Assembly: GCF_963082655.1 (NCBI RefSeq)
Contig: NC_081553.1
Location: forward strand, 156,279,441-156,343,440
Source of the DNA: Stomoxys calcitrans
Lineage: Eukaryota > Arthropoda > Insecta > Diptera > Muscidae
Length of the DNA: 64,000 nt
Direction of reading: 5' to 3'
Shown here: one piece after another, positions 31,081 to 43,802 of the stretch
Numbering within the stretch: position 1 is the first letter of the stretch
How the letters are laid out: the number at the start of each line of letters is the position of its first letter
Made by a program: the position numbers and the translations under genes
Notes under the pieces: model-generated
What the model was told of the DNA's origin: nothing
Database searches by the model: none
What the model saw: the letters and a program-made list of their open reading frames with translations, nothing else

Positions 31081-31937
31081 TAGTAACAGATTGCCACTTA
31101 AACCTAACCTTGTCACTATGGCTAAAGCAAAGCGAGAGTGAGAGATGCGCGAACGTTTTAGTAATCGTTCAGTTAATGTGATTGCCAACTTGGTCGACGG
31201 ACATCGTGTGGAGTTTGCAAATGAACGCCATTCAGATGAGGGCCACATGAAGCCAAAGCAAGCAGAGGAATGAGATATAAAGTTTTGTTGATCGGCATAG
31301 ATATACTCGGTTTTTTTTGCACTTGCTTTTTTATTTTTGGATCAGAATTGCTTTTATCAGTGACGTACATGCTGCCTGTCTCCGTCTGCTCAAGAGCGAC
31401 AGACTTACTTCCACTTTTTTTCTTTACCCATAACAATGCACGCAAATTAATATCAGTTGTGGAATTCAGTAAAGTGTTTTTAAGAAAATCGTTTAGTTAA
31501 CAAGCGATAACTGAAAAGTTAAGGAACTTTTATTTAGTAGCCACTTTTAACGATAATCGACATCGTTAAAATCAGATATTTTCGCTAACGAATAGAAATT
31601 CGTTGAGTGGCGATGCTTATCAGGCACTAAAAGCCAGGTTATAAAGCGTTCGAATGAAGACCCAAACTAAATTCCAAGTAAATGGCATCTCATATACTCC
31701 AAAGCATCGGAGTATGTAGTCAAAAATATACTGGTCTGGGAAGCAATGGAAACCACGCAGCTCCTAGGTCAGGTGTGAGTGGTGTAAGATACGATTGATA
31801 TTTGAAAAACAATATCACAGGGGTTTCATATAGATTCCGAAAATTGGCAGCCATGCCAGAAAACTGGCAGTTGTATAAATACATGAGTATAATGTTGTTG
31901 TTGTATAATCGATCGCATACTAAAACGTATGCTAGGT
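31081..31937. other. Intergenic spacer, nothing recognised
   Basis: Short frames on both strands lack domains. No repeat is shared with the rest of the window apart from small AT-rich words. Confidence 0.3.
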
Positions 31938-34900
31938 ACATATCACAGTCTATAACACAGCTTTATCGAAAATCCCTTTATATACTCGATCAGGGATTTA
32001 ATTCATCATATATTAATGTTCGCTTCCAATATGAAAGCTACAAGCTGTCTTATACATCAGGATCCTTTGGCAGTTGAAAAAATTTCAATTCATTCTGAGT
32101 GCATCGGATTTCATACACTCAAAAATGGCATGGTAGCTGGTCCCAGGTTTCCAGCACCTATCACATATAGGTGTGGAAATAACCCCAATCTTATGGAGGT
32201 ACACTTTATCGTACGAATGACCCGTGTATAGTCTGTTTATAATTTTTGTTTCGTTAGGGCTTAGATTCATCTTGAGAAACCAAGGTTTCTCAACCGCATC
32301 CTTATACAGATGATAGAAAGACTGCCCCTTCTCCCTCGAGGTCTCATTAAACACTTCATTCTAAATTCTCCATAACTTTTATTACATTCAGCGCCTCCTT
32401 TTGTGATAGTTTCATATCCAGAGGTGCATCACAAGCAGTTGCCAGTTTAGCAAATTGGTCTAATTTCTCATTGAAATCAATTCCGGAATGACCCGGAACA
32501 CACCTCTCATACCCATCTTCAATGGCTATCTCAAAAGTCTTGTACAAAGCGCAAAACTTCCCAAACGTCGAGGAGGTCCTGAAATCCAATTTAAAATAAA
32601 AATTGTGTCCAAACGTGGGCACAAAAACCCCTTTCTATTCTGCATTCTTTCTATTCTCCTGTTTATATACTGGGGGCAGTGAGACGTTGTAGTTGTGGAA
32701 TACTCTAATTTGGACTTGACCAGACTTTTGTACACATATAGTGAAGTTTTCGGGTGCAAACCTCCTTTCTCGATGTCCAACGATGTCCGCATGTTGATTC
32801 TTCCACCGCTCAATGGATTCATAATAATCTTTAATCGCCAAGAAACAAGAAATAATTCTTCCAAGAATTTAATTTTTAAGCCTGCTCAATCCTCTTTCCC
32901 TCAATAAAAAGATCAACTGTTCTGTAGCTAGTTTTAGCAAAGTATTGGGTTGCCCAAAAAGTAATTGCGGATTTTTCATATAGTCGGCGTTGACAAATTT
33001 TTTCACAGCTTGTGACTCTGTAATTGCATTCTTTCTACTGTCAGTTATCAGCTGTTACTTTTAGCTTGCTTTAGAAAAAAAGTGTTAAAAAGTATATTTG
33101 ATTAAAATTCATTCTAACTCTAGATGAGAGTAAGTTATGGATCCAGCAACAATAGTACCTATCGAGTCTGAATTTAAACAGTATATCATGCATTATCCCA
33201 ATGTCTACACAATTGTTGTAGGCATTGCTGATAACCAAGGATAACATCATAACTTTTAAGCCATCAGTCTTAAGAATGATAATTCTTCTGCCTTCTAAAG
33301 AGCCTCTTAAGTTCCTCAGGCCATCAGAACTTAGGTGCTCCAGCTTTATCAATGTCACACATAGCATAGCCAACTTCATTCTTCATGGCAAACTCAATCT
33401 GTCTAGCATCAGGCTCAAGTTCTAACTCACCTAGGGACTACATAAGTTTCCTCTTGGACAATAATCTAATTTTCTTCTCACCAGTGCACTCAATACCGAA
33501 TGTTATGGGGAAATGTCTACTGCCTTCTAGGTATCCTTGTCTAGCCTCCCACGAGTCAGCCAAGTCAACACTGATTAACATCAGATCGAAAACAGAGCCC
33601 TGGGCCTCTTCACTTCTTCTGAATGTACAGCTGCAATTATTAATACATTTATATCTCGAGTCTTTTATTATAACCTCCAATTCCTTGCCCTTTCTGTTAG
33701 ATATCACATCTCCCCAATCCGTATTCGGATCATCGGTAAGAATGGTGGAAAGTACCCCAAAGCAATCACAACATTCTTCCTTAGACTTGTCATTTTTTTA
33801 GTATATCAAACTCAGTCATACATAATGTTGGCAAATTTTATGCGTTTCTTGAACCCAAAGGCCACGCCTCCATAGCAATCAGATCTAAATAGTTTAACCA
33901 AGTTAAAGTTTGCAATTTTATTTCTCTTTTTGGGACTCTCAGAGGAGATCTCAAAGAGTACAACAATGCCAAAATCGTAGTTTTTGAGGTTAAACTCGAC
34001 AAAATTCCCATTCTTGCTTAAAGACTGCACGTTATACTGTAGAATCTTCACCATGACTATAATTAGATATAGATATACTGCTACTAAGGAGTAGTTTGTT
34101 AAGTCGAGATGCAAAGTGATTCATGGCATTTACAGCCACAGAACTGCCATTCATCCTAAGGGAGTCCGTCATAAAAGCCAACATTTCCTTCGTCACCTTC
34201 TCCAACTCTGATGTTCTCATTGTATCTGTCATATACATCGGCGCAGATGGCTGAGACTCGGCACACATTCGCGGTTGCATCTGAACCCAAGGTCTATAAA
34301 CATAAGGCTTCTTTTTTCTCTGGAAATGAGTTAAAAGTGTAGGGTGTAAGGATCGCATTCACCTCCCTCTTTCTGCTGTCCTCACAGCCATTGGAAGGTT
34401 TGCTCATCTTTCTTCTTCTCATAATAAGTCGAATCGGTTCTGATTATTGTATAAATCAGAAACCTCCCGTTTTGAGATCTTCTTAGTCAAGATCTTATTG
34501 GTCTCTACTTCTTTTTGCCAAATCGGGCAAACATCCTTATCATTCACCACATGCCCATTTCCATTGCACAGAATACATCTCTTTTCCACACAAGCTCCTC
34601 CACAAACAGCCTCATTGCTCCCACACTTTATACAACTTTTCTTCGACCTACACCCCTGCTTGGTATGACCTAGCCTTACACAGTTATAGCACTGCCGGGT
34701 AAAAAGTTCTTACAGTCAAGACTGTTCTCTCGAATATTATTTATTTTGGGTGATCATCACCGCAAATACAACCTTAACCGTCTTAGTCGGATGATAAACA
34801 TTGGGATCATTCGCATCCCACCTAGTAAATCTTCTCAAAGAAGTAATCTTACTACTTAATGTAGCATTAGTCATAATTTCTTCCTCTGAATAATATAGGG

Positions 34901-35700
34901 GAACATCCCTGACAACCCCAAAAGTTTCAATAAAGTTACGGGGCACAAAAGGCCTTAACTTTCTCTCCCTCAACGCATCATTGTCAAGAATTTTTTTGTC
35001 AGACTGCCCATCCTTAAACGTCAGATTGTATAAAGTGACACCTATTGCCACAACCTTTTTGAGTTTTTGGAAATAAATTTATTTTTTGAAATAAAATATA
35101 AACCATTATTTATTTTTTTATTGTTTGCATTCATCAGTCTCGGGCGTGTCAACTAGAACCAAGAACATCCGCATCATTAATCCCCTTTTTCTGAGGGTCA
35201 TTCGCATCACTTTCCTCCCGCCTCCTTTTTCTTCTCGTGTCTCCAGCTCTACCATCTATCTCTAAAAAAATCTATTTGCACCAACACCACAATTGTCATT
35301 TGCCATACCACAATTTTTGACAGCAGCCGCACCAATACTATTGCCAGCACTGATACCACCACCGTTGTCAACACATAAAATATTTTCTTCCGTTGTGGAA
35401 TTCGTTAAATTTCTTCTCCCGTTATTCAACTCTGTGTCTATACGACACACAAAAAGCGTTTCCGAGGGCCCAGCCCTCTCATCCATGTCACTCATGTCGA
35501 TCTCCACACTGGCCGAACCATAAAGCTGCACAACACTCACACCTCAAAAAGGCCACAAAAAATATACTTTCTCGGACAAAAAATTTAAAAAACACCGCTT
35601 AAAATCGATTCAGGAACTCCTCTCGAGTCCAAAAAGCTTAAAATTACGTCCACAAAAGGTAATAAACAGCACGATGCTTCAAGATTAAAATTTTTTCTTC
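31938..35700 (-). mobile_element. I-like LINE with ORF1, ORF2 and RNase H, decayed
   Basis: On the - strand, ORF1 occupies about 35540-34440. It has PFVPRNFIETFGVVRDVPLY and CCHC knuckles (CYNCVRLGHTKQGC, CIKCG, CILCNGNGHVVNDKDVCPIW), which package the RNA. ORF2 begins at about 34055 with VKILQYNVQSLSKNGNFVEF (endonuclease), then HFPITFGIECTG (about 33500) and an RT part (33379-33125). After a MITE insertion come the thumb (32864-32640), an RNase H remnant (VPGHSGIDFNEKLDQFAKLA, about 32510) and the C-terminal zone (32354-32085, INRLYTGHSYDKVYLHKIGV). Frame breaks are frequent, and the catalytic RT centre is lost around the MITE. Confidence 0.75.
32945..33119. mobile_element. Partial mariner-derived MITE inside the I-like LINE
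   Basis: It starts after a TA with TTGGGTTGCCCAAAAAGTAA, a mariner-type terminal repeat. It shares its body with the complete copy at 37098-37308 in opposite orientation but stops before the second terminal repeat. It interrupts the RT domain of the LINE. Confidence 0.75.
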
Positions 35701-35921
35701 ACTGCCAAGCAACTCACGCCACCAAAAATCAAAGAAGAAGTGACGGACATTTATTTGCGGGTTAATTATGGATAGCAACCAACGTTAAGTTGTGTTGTTG
35801 TCTAACAACGCAACCAAAATAGAAAATTTGCATTATGTATGACAACGCCCGCTGAAGATATTTCTTGGTCGAAAATGAAATCGAAACACTTTTGTTGACT
35901 TAAATGTTTTTTGCTATACTA

Positions 35922-36931
35922 TTTTTATAACCTCCACCCTAAGATGGGGGGTATACTAATTTCGTCATTCTGTTTGTAACTACTCTAAATATTCGTCTAA
36001 GACCCCATAAAGTATATATATTCTTGATCGTCGTGACATTTTATGTCGATCTAGCCATGTCCGTCTGTCTGTCGAAAGCACGCTAACTTCCGAAGGAGTA
36101 AAGCTAGCTGCTTGAAATTTTGCACAAATACTTCTTATTAATGTAGGTCGGTTGGTATTGTAAATGGGCCATATCGGTCCATGTTTTGATATAGCTGCCA
36201 TATAAACCGATCTTGGGTCTTGACTTCTTGAGCCTCTAGAGGGCGCAATTCTTATCCGATTTGAATGAATTTTGGCACTACGTGTTTTGTTGTGATATCC
36301 AACAACTTTGCTAAGTATGGTTCAAATCGGTCCATAACCTGATATAGCTGCCATATAAACCGATCTTGGGTCTTGACTTCTAGAGCCTCTAGAGTGCGCA
36401 ATTCTTATCCGATTGAAATGAAATTTCGCACGACGTCTTTTGTTATGATATCCAACAACTGTGCCAAGTATGGTTCAAATCGGTTCATAACCTGATATAG
36501 CTGTCATATAAACCGATCTGGGATCTTGACTTCATGAGCCTCTAGAGGTCGCAATTATTATCCGATTTGCCTGAAATTTTGTACGACGGATTCTCTCATG
36601 ACCATCAACATACTTGTTTATTATGGTCTGAATCGGTTTATAGCCCGATACAGCTCCTATATAAATCGATCTCTCTATTTTACTTCTTGAGCCCCCAAAG
36701 GGCGCAATTCTTATTCGAATTGGCTGACATTTTACATAGGCCTCCAACATATAATTTAATTGTGGTCCAAACCGGACCATATCTTGATATCGCTCTAATA
36801 GCAGAGGAAATCTTTTCTTATATCCTTTTTTCCCAAAGAAGAGATGCCCGGAAAAGAACTCGACAAATGCGATCCATGGTGGAGGGTATATAAGATTCGG
36901 CCCGGCCGAACCTAGCACGCTTTTACTTGTT
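35922..36931 (+). mobile_element. DINE-1/Helentron-like element H1
   Basis: It starts near TTTTTATAACCTCCACCCTA with GTATACTAATTTCGTCATTC, GACCCCATAAAGTATATATA and GTCGATCTAGCCATGTCCGT, words in the same order as in Drosophila DINE-1. Three roughly 153-bp tandem units follow (ACCGATCT at about 36206, 36359, 36512). It ends with ATGGTGGAGGGTATATAAG and the hairpin TTCGGCCCGGCCGAA 18 nt before the terminus CTTTTACTTGTT. Inverted subterminal repeats plus a 3' hairpin fit a non-autonomous Helitron of the Helentron type. It has no coding capacity. Confidence 0.75.
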
Positions 36932-37097
36932 TGAATAGAAAGCAGGTTTAAGGTTTATAGGTTTAAGACTATTGTTTAATGGTCTTAAACCGGACAATAT
37001 CCTGCAATGGAATCTCAACGTGTATGACAACTTTTGTCAATTGATGCCGTTAATAGCGTTTTGGCAATCCAGCGGCAAGAAAATGCGTAAACAAATA

Positions 37098-37308
37098 TTG
37101 GGTTGCCCAAAAAGTAATTGCGGATTTTTTAAAAGAAAGTAAATGCATTTTTAATAAAACTTAGAATGAACTTTAATCAAATATACTTTTTTAAACTTTT
37201 TTTCTAAAGCAAGCTAAAAGTAACTGCTGATAACTGACAGAAGAAAGAATGCAATTACAGAGTCACAAGCTATATGAAAAATCCGCAATTACTTTTTGGG
37301 CAACCCAA
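37098..37308. mobile_element. Complete mariner-type MITE (211 bp)
   Basis: The perfect inverted ends TTGGGTTGCCC/GGGCAACCCAA continue into a 32-bp terminal repeat with AAAAAGTAATTGCGGATTTT. A TA target-site duplication lies at 37096-37097 and 37309-37310. The terminal repeat resembles mariner repeats (AAGTAATTGCGG). No transposase is encoded. Confidence 0.85.
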
Positions 37309-37310
37309 TA

Positions 37311-37744
37311 ATTAAATCGCAATAAAAATGGTTAGAAGGTGTAAAATACCATGACGAAGCATATTATTTTTAATTAAAAGCACTGCCGATCTATCTTTTT
37401 ATTTATTAACGTGTAAAATATTCCAATATCTTGTCAACACCAAAGAGCAATTAATCTGCTGCCGTTTGTATTATGGTAATAGACACTCCTGGCGATGGCC
37501 GACTGTCTGTAGTTCCTTCTTTTCTTCTTTTATTACCCGCCAGTTTAATTCTTTTTGCTTTAAAATCTATCAACTGTTCTTGGGGAAGCACGCGATGTTT
37601 TTTTTTGTGTACGCACAACCCGGGCTGCATTTGGGTTTGCCTCCATTTTTTTCTAACATCAAGAATTGTTTAACAGAGGATTTTAACCATGGTGAAGCCT
37701 ACAAACACCAACACATTTGTAATAAACAAACAAATAAACAAGAA
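37311..37744. other. Intergenic spacer
   Basis: No feature is supported. The frames at 37466-37753 overlap each other and end at the next repeat. Confidence 0.3.
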
Positions 37745-38953
37745 GTAAAATAGAGAGATCGATTTATATCGGAGCTGTATCAGAGTATAGACCGATTCAG
37801 ACCATAATAAGGGTCCGTGGTCATGAGAGGGTCCGTCGTACAAAATTTCAGGCAAATCGGATAATAATTGCGACCTCTAGAGGCTCAAGAAGTCAAGATC
37901 CCAGATCGGTTTATATAGCAGCTATATCAGGTTTTGAACCGATTTGAACCTTATTTGACACAGTTGTTGAAAGTAAGAATAAAATACGTCATGCAAAAAT
38001 ACATATCACAGTCTATAACACAGCTTTGTCGAAAATCCCTTTATATACTCGATCAGGGATTAAATTCATCATATATTAATGTTCGCTTCCAATAAGAAAG
38101 CTACAAGCCCTCTTATACATCAGGATCCTTTGGCAGTTGAAAAAATTTCAATTCATTCTGAGTGCATCGGATTTCATACACTCAAAAAGCATGGTAGCTG
38201 GTCCCAGGTTTCCAGCACCTGTAACATATAGGTGTGGAAATCACCCCAATCTTATGGAGGTACACTTTATCGTACGTATGACCCGTGTATAGTCTGTTTA
38301 TAATTTTTGTTTCGATCGGGCTTAGATTCATCTTGAGAAACCAAGGTTTCTCAGCCGCATCCTTATACAGATGATAGAAAGACTGCCCCTTCTCCCTCGA
38401 GGTTTCATTAAACACTTCATTCTAAATTCTCCATAACTTTTATTATGATGATGTTATCCGTGGTTCAGCCAAATCGGAAAGGAATTGCGCCCTCTAGACG
38501 CTCAAGAAGTCAAATCCCCAGATCTGTTAATATGACAGCTATATCAGGTTATGGACCGATTTGAACCAGTTGTTGGCACAGTTGTTGGATATCATAACAA
38601 AGCCCCACGTGCAACATTTCAGTCAAATCGGATAAGAATTGCGCTCTCTAGAGACTCAAGAAGTCAAGACCGAAGATCGGTTTATATGGCAGCTATATCA
38701 AAACATGGACCGATATGACACATTTTGCAATCTCAACCGACCTACACAAATAAAGAAGTATTTGCGCAAAATTTCAAGCGGCTAGCTTTACTCCTTCTAA
38801 AGTTTAGACAGACGGACGGACGGACATGGCTAGATCGACATAAAATGTCACGACGATCAAGAATATATATACTTTATGGGGTCTCAGGCAAATATTTCGA
38901 GTAGTTACAAACAGAATGACGAAATTAGTATACCCCCATCCAAAAATTAGTAT
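37745..38953 (-). mobile_element. DINE-1/Helentron-like element H2, interrupted
   Basis: The antisense copy has two parts, 37745-38000 and about 38463-38953. It contains AGATCGGTTTATATGGCAGC units, the GACGGACGGACGGAC microsatellite (38812-38824) and ends GAAATTAGTATACCCCCATC. Its 3' hairpin end is missing. A fragment of the I-like LINE lies between the two parts. Confidence 0.7.
38001..38444 (-). mobile_element. 5'-truncated copy of the I-like LINE inside H2
   Basis: It is nearly identical to 31938-32381, including ETSREKGQSFYHLYKDAAEK and the same 3' border ACATATCACAGTCTATAAC. Only the last part of ORF2 and the 3' UTR are present, as expected for 5'-truncated target-primed insertion. About 18 bp of unexplained sequence follow at 38445-38462. 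Confidence 0.75.
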
Positions 38954-39023
38954 ACCCCACACAAAAAATTAATTTCCTTTTAAGTTCTCTGCTTACAACA
39001 AAACAAACAGAGCAACCACAAAA

Positions 39024-39215
39024 AGTGATCAGTGATTAGTGCTACTCTGATTTTGTTATGTTTCTAATCCGCGCAATTTGTTTGTGTTTGTGTGTGTTTT
39101 GGTTCTTAACTATAATACATATAACACAACCAAAACTCGTTGACAGATAGTGCACTTCACGAGAAAAAATTGTACTCATTTGTGTACGGTACACTACCTG
39201 GTAATTATAGGTAAT
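39024..39215 (+). repeat. MITE copy of the 3641-4211 family (3' part)
   Basis: It shares GTGATTAGTGC, CACAACCAAAACTCGTTGAC, AGATAGTGCACTTC and the end GGTACACTACCTGGTAATTA with the cluster at 3.7-4.2 kb. The first 40 bp of the family are missing. Confidence 0.7.
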
Positions 39216-39419
39216 TAATTTTTAGTAAAAATTTGCAGGAGAGTAACAGCCATTTTACTCTTTAAAACATTTGCAAGCAAAAGTACGCGAACGAATACCA
39301 GTGAAAATTTGCAGAACAACAGCTAATTTTTGTTTTGATTGGTTTTTTTATTTGCTTGTTGAGGAAACTATTTGTTTTACAATAAAAAAAGATGGCGATA
39401 CTTGTGAGGTATTTTCCTT

Positions 39420-40080
39420 AGATAAACGTCAACGAAGCTACGAATGTCATCCGTGGCGCCAAGTCGCGTAAGGCGCTGGTCCCAGACGGAATCTATACAC
39501 TGATTCTGAAGAATCTGGATCTGCTTGCAGTCGAGTATCTTACAACTGTCCTCAGCCTGTCTGAACACTATTATAGTACCCACGTTTGGAAGATGGGCAG
39601 TATGATCCCGCTACTAAAACCTGGAAAGGACATGAGTAAGGGGAAGTCGTACAGACCGATCTGTATTCTTTCATCAGTAGCCAATTCGCATGAGGGGCTA
39701 CTCCTTCCGAACCTCCCGTTGGACTATTTCCATTCGCCGAGAATCACCATGCATTTCGAAGGCTGCATATGACTACAACTGCTTTACATGCCATCTCCGT
39801 ACACAAAAGGAGAAACAACGTTCTGAAGTCCCTTGTCGGCAGCACTTGGTGTGCGGACAAAGGATCCTTGTACTAACCACCTAATGCTCCTGCATATTGT
39901 GGCTGGACAAATTTCTGCGAGCACTGATGTGAGGCTAAGGGAGCTTTCTAGTTGGCCATATGACGGCTGCAGACGCTGTGTTATTATTGAAGATATCTGT
40001 ATCCGTTCACAATTGGCAGACTAATTTGCACTAATTTTTTCCAATCCCACTGTGCTTAACTTTTAATTGCCCAGCCAGAC
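39420..40080 (+). mobile_element. Mosaic LINE fragment: jockey-like RT joined to LOA-like tail
   Basis: 39440-39660 reads NLDLLAVEYLTTVLSLSEHY, WKMGSMIPLLKPGKDMSKGK and SYRPICILS, the fingers of a jockey-type RT. After frame breaks, 39900-40025 reads GQISASTDVRLRELSSW, like the LOA-like family at 16540. The join suggests recombination or nested deletion. Confidence 0.6.
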
Positions 40081-40687
40081 CCACTAAATACCATGGCAGC
40101 ATCTTCCCTTCTTAACAAATTCAAAGGAACGATGTTGGTTTCATCGTAGCTCTCTGATGAGGATGATTCCATCAAAACTCAAGAAACCGATCATTACTCT
40201 TTTCCTGGTGTCTGGAAGGATACAATGTTTTAATTTTTCAAGATTTTCAAATAATTCCGCAAATTTTGCATATACCTTCTAATGTAGAACAACCGAATTG
40301 AGGTAAAATCAAAACTTCATTTGGTGAGTTTTCTGAACCTGAACACTAGCTGCTGCCTTGAATCTTCATTAAAAGTAAATAAAAATGAAACAAATTAATA
40401 ATTACCAATAAACAATATTTTTATTTTTTTAGTATTAGCTTTTGTATTTTCATGTAATGGCTGCGTTTCATAAACCAGCTGACCTTTACAAAACATCTGT
40501 TCAAAGTTGCAAATTTCTGCTGGCAAAAAAAGTCCCTGTAGAAATTGGCAGGTTCTCTATTTTCGAATTGTCAAAATATGCTATCTCTCGCGCTCTCTTC
40601 TGCTGCCAAATAAAGTACACGAACGACTTCCATTAAAAATTTGTGCAAATTTTTGAGTTCCCGAACACAGCTTAAGTCATGGGAATA
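40081..40687. other. Intergenic spacer
   Basis: No gene is supported. The frame at 40442-40636 lacks a recognised domain. Confidence 0.3.
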
Positions 40688-40806
40688 AACCCCGTTAACA
40701 CTGCTCTTTAAATCCGGATTTAATGGCTCGATCATCTGTTTTCCCTTTATAAAATCAGCTGACGAGAGCCTTAAATGCGGATATAATGAGCAGTGTAAAT
40801 GGGGTT
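40688..40806. repeat. Short inverted-repeat (foldback) element, 119 bp
   Basis: The left arm AACCCCGTTAACACTGCTC continues with AAATCCGGATTTAATGGCTC. The reverse complement of the right arm reads AACCCCATTTACACTGCTC and ATCCGCATTTAAGGCTC. Almost the whole unit folds on itself. It is a probable MITE. No clear target-site duplication was found. Confidence 0.6.
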
Positions 40807-41414
40807 ATGGCGTTACAAACTGTAGGTCAATTGTGCATTATTAAAATTCAAAAAGTAAAATAAATTCTTGCTTATTTTTAAATTTTATGTTTAGCAAAAT
40901 TAAAACAGAGGTTTTCGAAAATTCTAAATTTCCTCTCCCAAACGTATTCTCTCCCCATTCAATCAGAAAAGAAGAATTTTATTCGAGGGAAAAATTAATT
41001 CCCTGGGAGTTGTCAGAATAGGGTTGCTATACAGTTATGTGAAAAATGGGACGCCGGCTAGATAGACAAATAAACGACTCTAAAGCGATTCTGTTACAAA
41101 AATGTCAAACATCTACTGTTTTTTATTTGTTAGCCATTTTAACACGTGAAAAATAATAGGGTCACTTGAGCTATTTAATCAAAAACTACAAAATTATATA
41201 AAGAACCGAAACTCTTATACCTACCTACGAAGCTAAAATGAGTAACCAAAATTCATATTAGTTGGACGGTAATCCTCTTATTTGAGTTTTGACAATATTA
41301 TACAGATTGTCAATCGCTATTAAATTCGGAGACTTTGGGAGCCACTGCAGGATGGACATTTTATTGCTTCTAAAAGAAGGTTGCCTATATTAAGACGTGA
41401 TAAAAAGATAATGT
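40807..41414. other. AT-rich spacer
   Basis: No gene or repeat is identified. Confidence 0.3.
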
Positions 41415-42897
41415 AACAAGTAAAAGCGTGCTAAGTTCGGCCGGGCCGAATCTTATATACCCTCCACCATGGATCGCATTTGTCGAGTTCTTTTCCCGGC
41501 ATCTCTTCTTAGGCAAAAAAGGATATAAGAAAAGAGTTGCTCTGCTATTAAAACGATATCAAGATATGGTCCGGTTCGGACCACAATTAAATTATATGTT
41601 GGAGACCGGTGTAAAATTTCAGCCAATTCGTATAAGAATTGCGCCCACTGGGGCTCACGAAGCAAAATAGAGAGAACGATTTATATGGGATCTGTATCGG
41701 GCTATAGACCGATTCAGACCATATTATACACGTTTGTTGATGGTCATGAGAGGATCCGTCGTACAAAATTTCAGGCATATCGGATAATAATTGCGACCTC
41801 TAGGGGTCAAGAAGTCAAGATCCCAGATCGGTTTATATGGCAGCTATATCAGGTTATGAACCGATTTGAACCTTGTTTGACACAGTTGTTGAAAGTAAAA
41901 ATAAAATACGTCATGCAAAATTTCAGCCAAATCGGATAGGAATTGCGCCATCTAGAAGCTCAAGAAGTCAAATCCCCAGATCTGTTTATATGACAGCTAT
42001 ATCAGGTTATAGACTGATTTCAACCATACTTGGCAAAGTTGTTGGATATCATAACGAAATACTTCGTGCAAAAATTCATTCAAATCGGATAAAAATTGTG
42101 CCCTCTAGAGGCTCAAGAAATCAAGACACAAGATCGGTTTATATGGTAGCTATATCAGGTTATTGACCGATTTGAACCATACTTGACACAGTTGTTGGAT
42201 ATCATAACAAAACACGTCGTGCAAAATTTCATTCTGATCGGATAAGAATTGCGCACGCTAGAGGCTCAAGAAGTAAAGACCCAAAATCGGTTTATATGGC
42301 AGCTATATCAGGTTATTGACCGATTTGAACCATACTTGACACAGTTGTTGGATATAATACAAAACACGTCGTGCAAAATTTCATTCTGATCGGATAAGAA
42401 TTGCGCACGCTAGAGGCTCAAGAAGTCAAGACCCAAGATCGGTTTATATGGCAGCTATATCAGGTAATGGACCGATTTGAACTATACTTGGCACAGTTGT
42501 TGGATATCATAGCAAAACACGTCGTGCAAAATTTCATTCCAATCGGATAAGAATTGCGCACTCTAGAGGCTCAAGAAGTCAAGACCCAAGATCGGTTTAT
42601 ATGGCAGCTATATCAGGTTATTGACCGATTTGGCCCATTTACAATACTAACCGACCTACACGAATAAGAAGTATTTGTGTAAAATTTCAAGCGGCTAGCT
42701 TTGCTCCTTCGGAAGTTAGCGTGCTTTCGACAGACAGACGGACGGACGGACAGACGGACATGGCTAGATCGACATAAAATGTCGCGACGATCAAGAATAT
42801 ATATACTTTATGGGGTCTCAGACGAATATTTCGAGTAGTTACAAACAGAATGACGAAATTAGTATACCCCCCATCTTATGGTGGAGGGTATAAAAAT
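41415..42897 (-). mobile_element. DINE-1/Helentron-like element H3, full length
   Basis: The antisense copy has both ends: the 3' terminus with AAGTAAAAGCGTGCTAAG, the hairpin TTCGGCCGGGCCGAA and ATATACCCTCCACCATGGAT at the left, and the 5' end CCCATCTTATGGTGGAGGGT at the right. Six tandem units of 152-154 bp (AGATCGG at 41825, 41979, 42131, 42284, 42436, 42589) and a GACAGACGGACGGACGGAC microsatellite (42731-42757) lie inside. There is no coding capacity. Confidence 0.8.
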
Positions 42898-43071
42898 ACA
42901 ATTCCGTACAATTTTATTATAACTTGTAGATTTTATGATGCCCTGTATATTATACACGGGGCACATTCCCTTGAAAAGAAACGTTCCAGATCATAGAACA
43001 TTGCGCGATTTTTCTTTTGGCCACTGAAAATATTATATTTCACCATTTTGAATATATCAAACTTTGTTGAA

Positions 43072-43697
43072 CGTAGGATGGGGGTATACCAATTTTGTCA
43101 TTCTGTTTGTAACACCTCAAAATATTCCTGAAAGACCCCATAAGGTATATTCTTTATCGTCATGACATTTTAAGTCGATCTAGCAATGTCTGTCCGTCTG
43201 TCTGTCGAAAGCACGCTAACTTTCGAAGGAGTAAAGCTAGGCGATTGAAATTTTGCACAAATACTTCTCATTAGTGTAGGACGGATGGGCCAAATCGATC
43301 CATGTCTTGATATAAACCGATCTTGGGTCTTGACTTCTTGAGTTTCTAGAGGGCGCAATTATTATCCGATTTGGTTGAAAATTTTCATGAGGTGTTTTGT
43401 TATGACTTCCAACAACTGTGCTAATTATGGTCTAAATCAGTCTATAACCTGATATAGGGCAATATAAACCGATCTCCCAATTTGACTTTCTGAGCTTCTT
43501 GATGGCGCAATTACTATTCAATTTGCCTGAAATTTTCGAAGTGATATTTTTCGATGACTTGTACGGCATGACGAGTACGGTCCATATCGGCCAATAATTT
43601 CATGTAGCTCATATATGTTAGGAAAAGATCATATATGTTCAAAGATCTTGACAATTGCGATCCGTGGTGGAGGGTATATAAGATACGGTCCGGTCTT
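43072..43697 (+). mobile_element. DINE-1/Helentron-like element H4, diverged
   Basis: It starts GTAGGATGGGGGTATACC, retains AAGACCCCATAAGGTATATT and TCTGTCCGTCTGTCTGTCG, and ends TCCGTGGTGGAGGGTATATA. The terminal hairpin has decayed (GATACGGTCCGG). It has fewer tandem units than its neighbours. Confidence 0.65.
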
Positions 43698-43802
43698 GGT
43701 TTCTGACGCAGGTTTCTGGTTTGGGTACTTATTTCACAGAATTTTTCGTCAGAATTTTCGAAACTAAGTAATTTAGTCATTCCATTTTGTAGCTTTTGCC
43801 TA

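Noticed and set aside
36567..36893. 108-codon frame and similar 90-130-codon frames at 41428, 45042, 45478, 50084
   Set aside because: They recur in every copy of the DINE-1-like element on either strand, contain no domain and follow the repeat sequence; they are chance frames in non-coding repeat.
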